DNA of 56,713 nucleotides from Seison nebaliae (Eukaryota; Rotifera; Pararotatoria; Seisonacea; Seisonidae): the NCBI GenBank assembly GCA_023231475.1, contig JALJEE010002595.1, positions 1-56,713 on the forward strand, read 5' to 3'. The position numbers were made by a program, and so were the translations under genes. The notes under the pieces were generated by a model that worked only from the letters and a program-made list of their open reading frames with translations, did not search any database and was not told where the DNA came from. Numbering within the stretch: position 1 is the stretch's first letter; each line of letters opens with the position of its first letter. This document shows, in pieces, positions 55,646 through 56,713 of the stretch.

Positions 55646-56278
55646 CGGTAATTGTGGAAGTTATAGGGAGGGGAACGATAGACCTCTACAAAATGAAGGA
55701 ATACGAACAGGTAATGATCTTACACAACACATATATGCTCTATCAACGACTGTCATTGATTTTCAACAGCAAGTTTCCAAGAGTATACGTTTTAATCTGA
55801 TTGATAATTATCTGACGTTTATAAACAGGACTGATAATTATGAAAATCGACAATGAGGTGCAAAAATATATTGGCTAAATGGTCATGGAAAAAATATTAT
55901 TGATAATAAAAATTAATGTGCATTCACAACCAAGATTTTTTTCCAAAAAAAATGAGCTTTTCTATTACTAATTTTGTGTGATGCAAAAAAAGCCTATTAT
56001 TTTTTTTTAAGATGAGAAAACTACTTTTAATTATTTCTACACATACTTCAAATCCTTCCAAATAATAATCCAAATTACCTTTAAAAATTGTTAGATTTAA
56101 CATATAAAAAATCACCATTATCAGCTTGAGATTTTTTGTTTCCCATTTTCCCCCGTTTCCCACATTGCCCCAGTTGACGGTATTCAACTGATTTTCTGCT
56201 TACAATACGTACGTTAGTCTTATTCTGGTAAACAGAATAAACAACCTGACTGACTTGAAATTAAATTTTTATTTTAAC
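55646..56278. other. Spacer with rearranged pieces of the protease intron
   Basis: It holds an inverted copy (55834-55937) of part of the intron-1 MITE, about 130 bp of unrelated sequence (55938-56071), then the beginning of the direct duplicate, including a right-hand MITE end at 56159-56182. A 75-codon frame at 55629-55856 has no known motif. Confidence 0.6.
55834..55937 (-). repeat. Inverted copy of 53285-53388
   Basis: About 104 bp on the minus strand match the internal part of the MITE at 53285-53388 (shared core aatgcacattaatttttatt and cattgtcgattttcat) with around 10 differences. In copy 2 this piece is flipped relative to copy 1, and the left MITE end is missing, so the duplication was followed or accompanied by an inversion. 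Confidence 0.85.
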
Positions 56279-56572
56279 TTGTTAAAATAGGTACCGTTAT
56301 GCCTACTGCTATTATAGTTAGTATAAAAAACACTATGAATATTTTCGCAAGAGTAGGTACTCGTTTCGGTGGATTTTCAAAATTTTGGATATCATTATTT
56401 ATTGTGAACATAATGAAATCAATTGATTAGAATTTATGTTCACCTACAAAGATACCTTTTATATTTGAAAGAAGTTGAGAATAAATTTTACACATACTCG
56501 AGATATATCATGTTACTTTATATTAAAATATAATTATCTATTACTATAGTGGATATATCCATGACTTCATGT
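56072..56572 (-). repeat. Segmental duplication, copy 2
   Basis: The direct duplicate of 53461-53962, about 95% identical with one single-base length difference. It ends abruptly at 56572 (after atgacttcatgt), the same point as copy 1, where both diverge. Confidence 0.9.
56279..56411 (-). CDS. Duplicate first exon of the transmembrane protease (orphan or alternative first exon)
   Basis: The frame from ATG 56411 to a phase-1 donor at 56278 encodes MFTINNDIQNFENPPK and a helix KIFIVFFILTIIAVGITVPI, almost identical to the first exon of the protease. It is open and keeps the donor. No protease exons follow within the 2.4 kb down to copy 1, so it is either an orphan exon left by a partial duplication or an alternative first exon that splices to 53161-53141 with the same phase. 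Confidence 0.6.
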
Positions 56573-56713
56573 ATATGTAAGAGGTCAAAATACCTTAAGG
56601 ACAAAACCGGAGAAAACGGACAAATCGTATGAATTTCCAGAATAGTGATAAAACGATTGATCACATGATAATGAAGCTGTATCGATATTACTGTTTATAA
56701 TCCATAATCTTAT
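56573..56713. other. Window edge, no feature seen
   Basis: Sequence after the duplicated block; AT-rich, with nothing I can name. Whatever lies beyond may show whether copy 2 belongs to a larger protease cluster. Confidence 0.4.

Noticed and set aside
1-56713. tRNA genes, rRNA or CRISPR arrays
   Set aside because: No tRNA-like TTC-arm and acceptor pairs, rRNA blocks or regularly spaced direct repeats were found by eye; a tRNAscan or Infernal run would be decisive.

Overview
This is a compact, strongly AT-rich animal genome fragment. Genes are densely packed on both strands, and nearly all introns obey GT-AG and are only about 43-70 bp long. The gene set is metazoan: a copper monooxygenase, group II PAK, tetraspanin, claudin-like protein, SLC26 transporter and type II transmembrane serine protease. 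Long Asn/Gln/His/Ser homopolymer tracts inside signalling proteins, together with tiny introns, fit an acariform mite (Sarcoptes/Dermatophagoides-like). This assignment is an inference from gene style; another small-genome invertebrate is possible.

Layout. 1-6.2 kb: an intact ten-exon MOXD1-like gene, then 3.2 kb with hAT and Tc1/mariner transposase relics and microsatellites. 6.2-15.1 kb (+): a very long mbt/PAK4-type kinase, a zinc-finger/WD40-like protein (possible TFIIIC subunit) and a leucine-rich-repeat protein. 15.3-31.2 kb (-): six genes, namely tetraspanin, mitochondrial GatA (QRSL1), an unrecognised probably mitochondrial protein, RFT1, VDAC and an ARHGAP11/19-like RhoGAP; the four from VDAC to GatA follow head to tail with 106-242 bp gaps. 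32-38.7 kb (+): a claudin-like protein, cytosolic methionyl-tRNA synthetase, PYROXD1 (78 bp after MetRS) and a small unknown two-exon gene. 39-40 kb (-): a RING-like membrane protein. 40.6-51.3 kb (+): a signal-peptide/TM exon, a 6.3 kb gene-poor stretch, and a SLC26 anion transporter that may be joined to it. 51.3-56.7 kb: a minisatellite, a six-exon transmembrane serine protease (-), a MITE in its first intron, and a rearranged duplicate of its first exon with a degenerate carrier-like fragment in between.

Exon models were built by hand. Most multi-exon genes close as whole reading frames with consistent phases (608, 1356, 1015, 256, 487, 271, 1635, 822 and 280 aa), which supports the junctions. 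Several genes act around translation or mitochondria (GatA, MetRS, PYROXD1, VDAC), but no coordinated pathway is evident.

Most unusual points: a possible ectodomain-TM-SLC26 fusion across the 41-47.5 kb gap; the duplicated and partly inverted protease first exon, which could be an alternative first exon; a MITE with perfect 24-bp inverted ends and a TA duplication; a tandem repeat with an opposite-strand unit; and splice-acceptor-like tracts just before the start codons of about half the genes, which raise 5' UTR introns or spliced-leader trans-splicing as possibilities.
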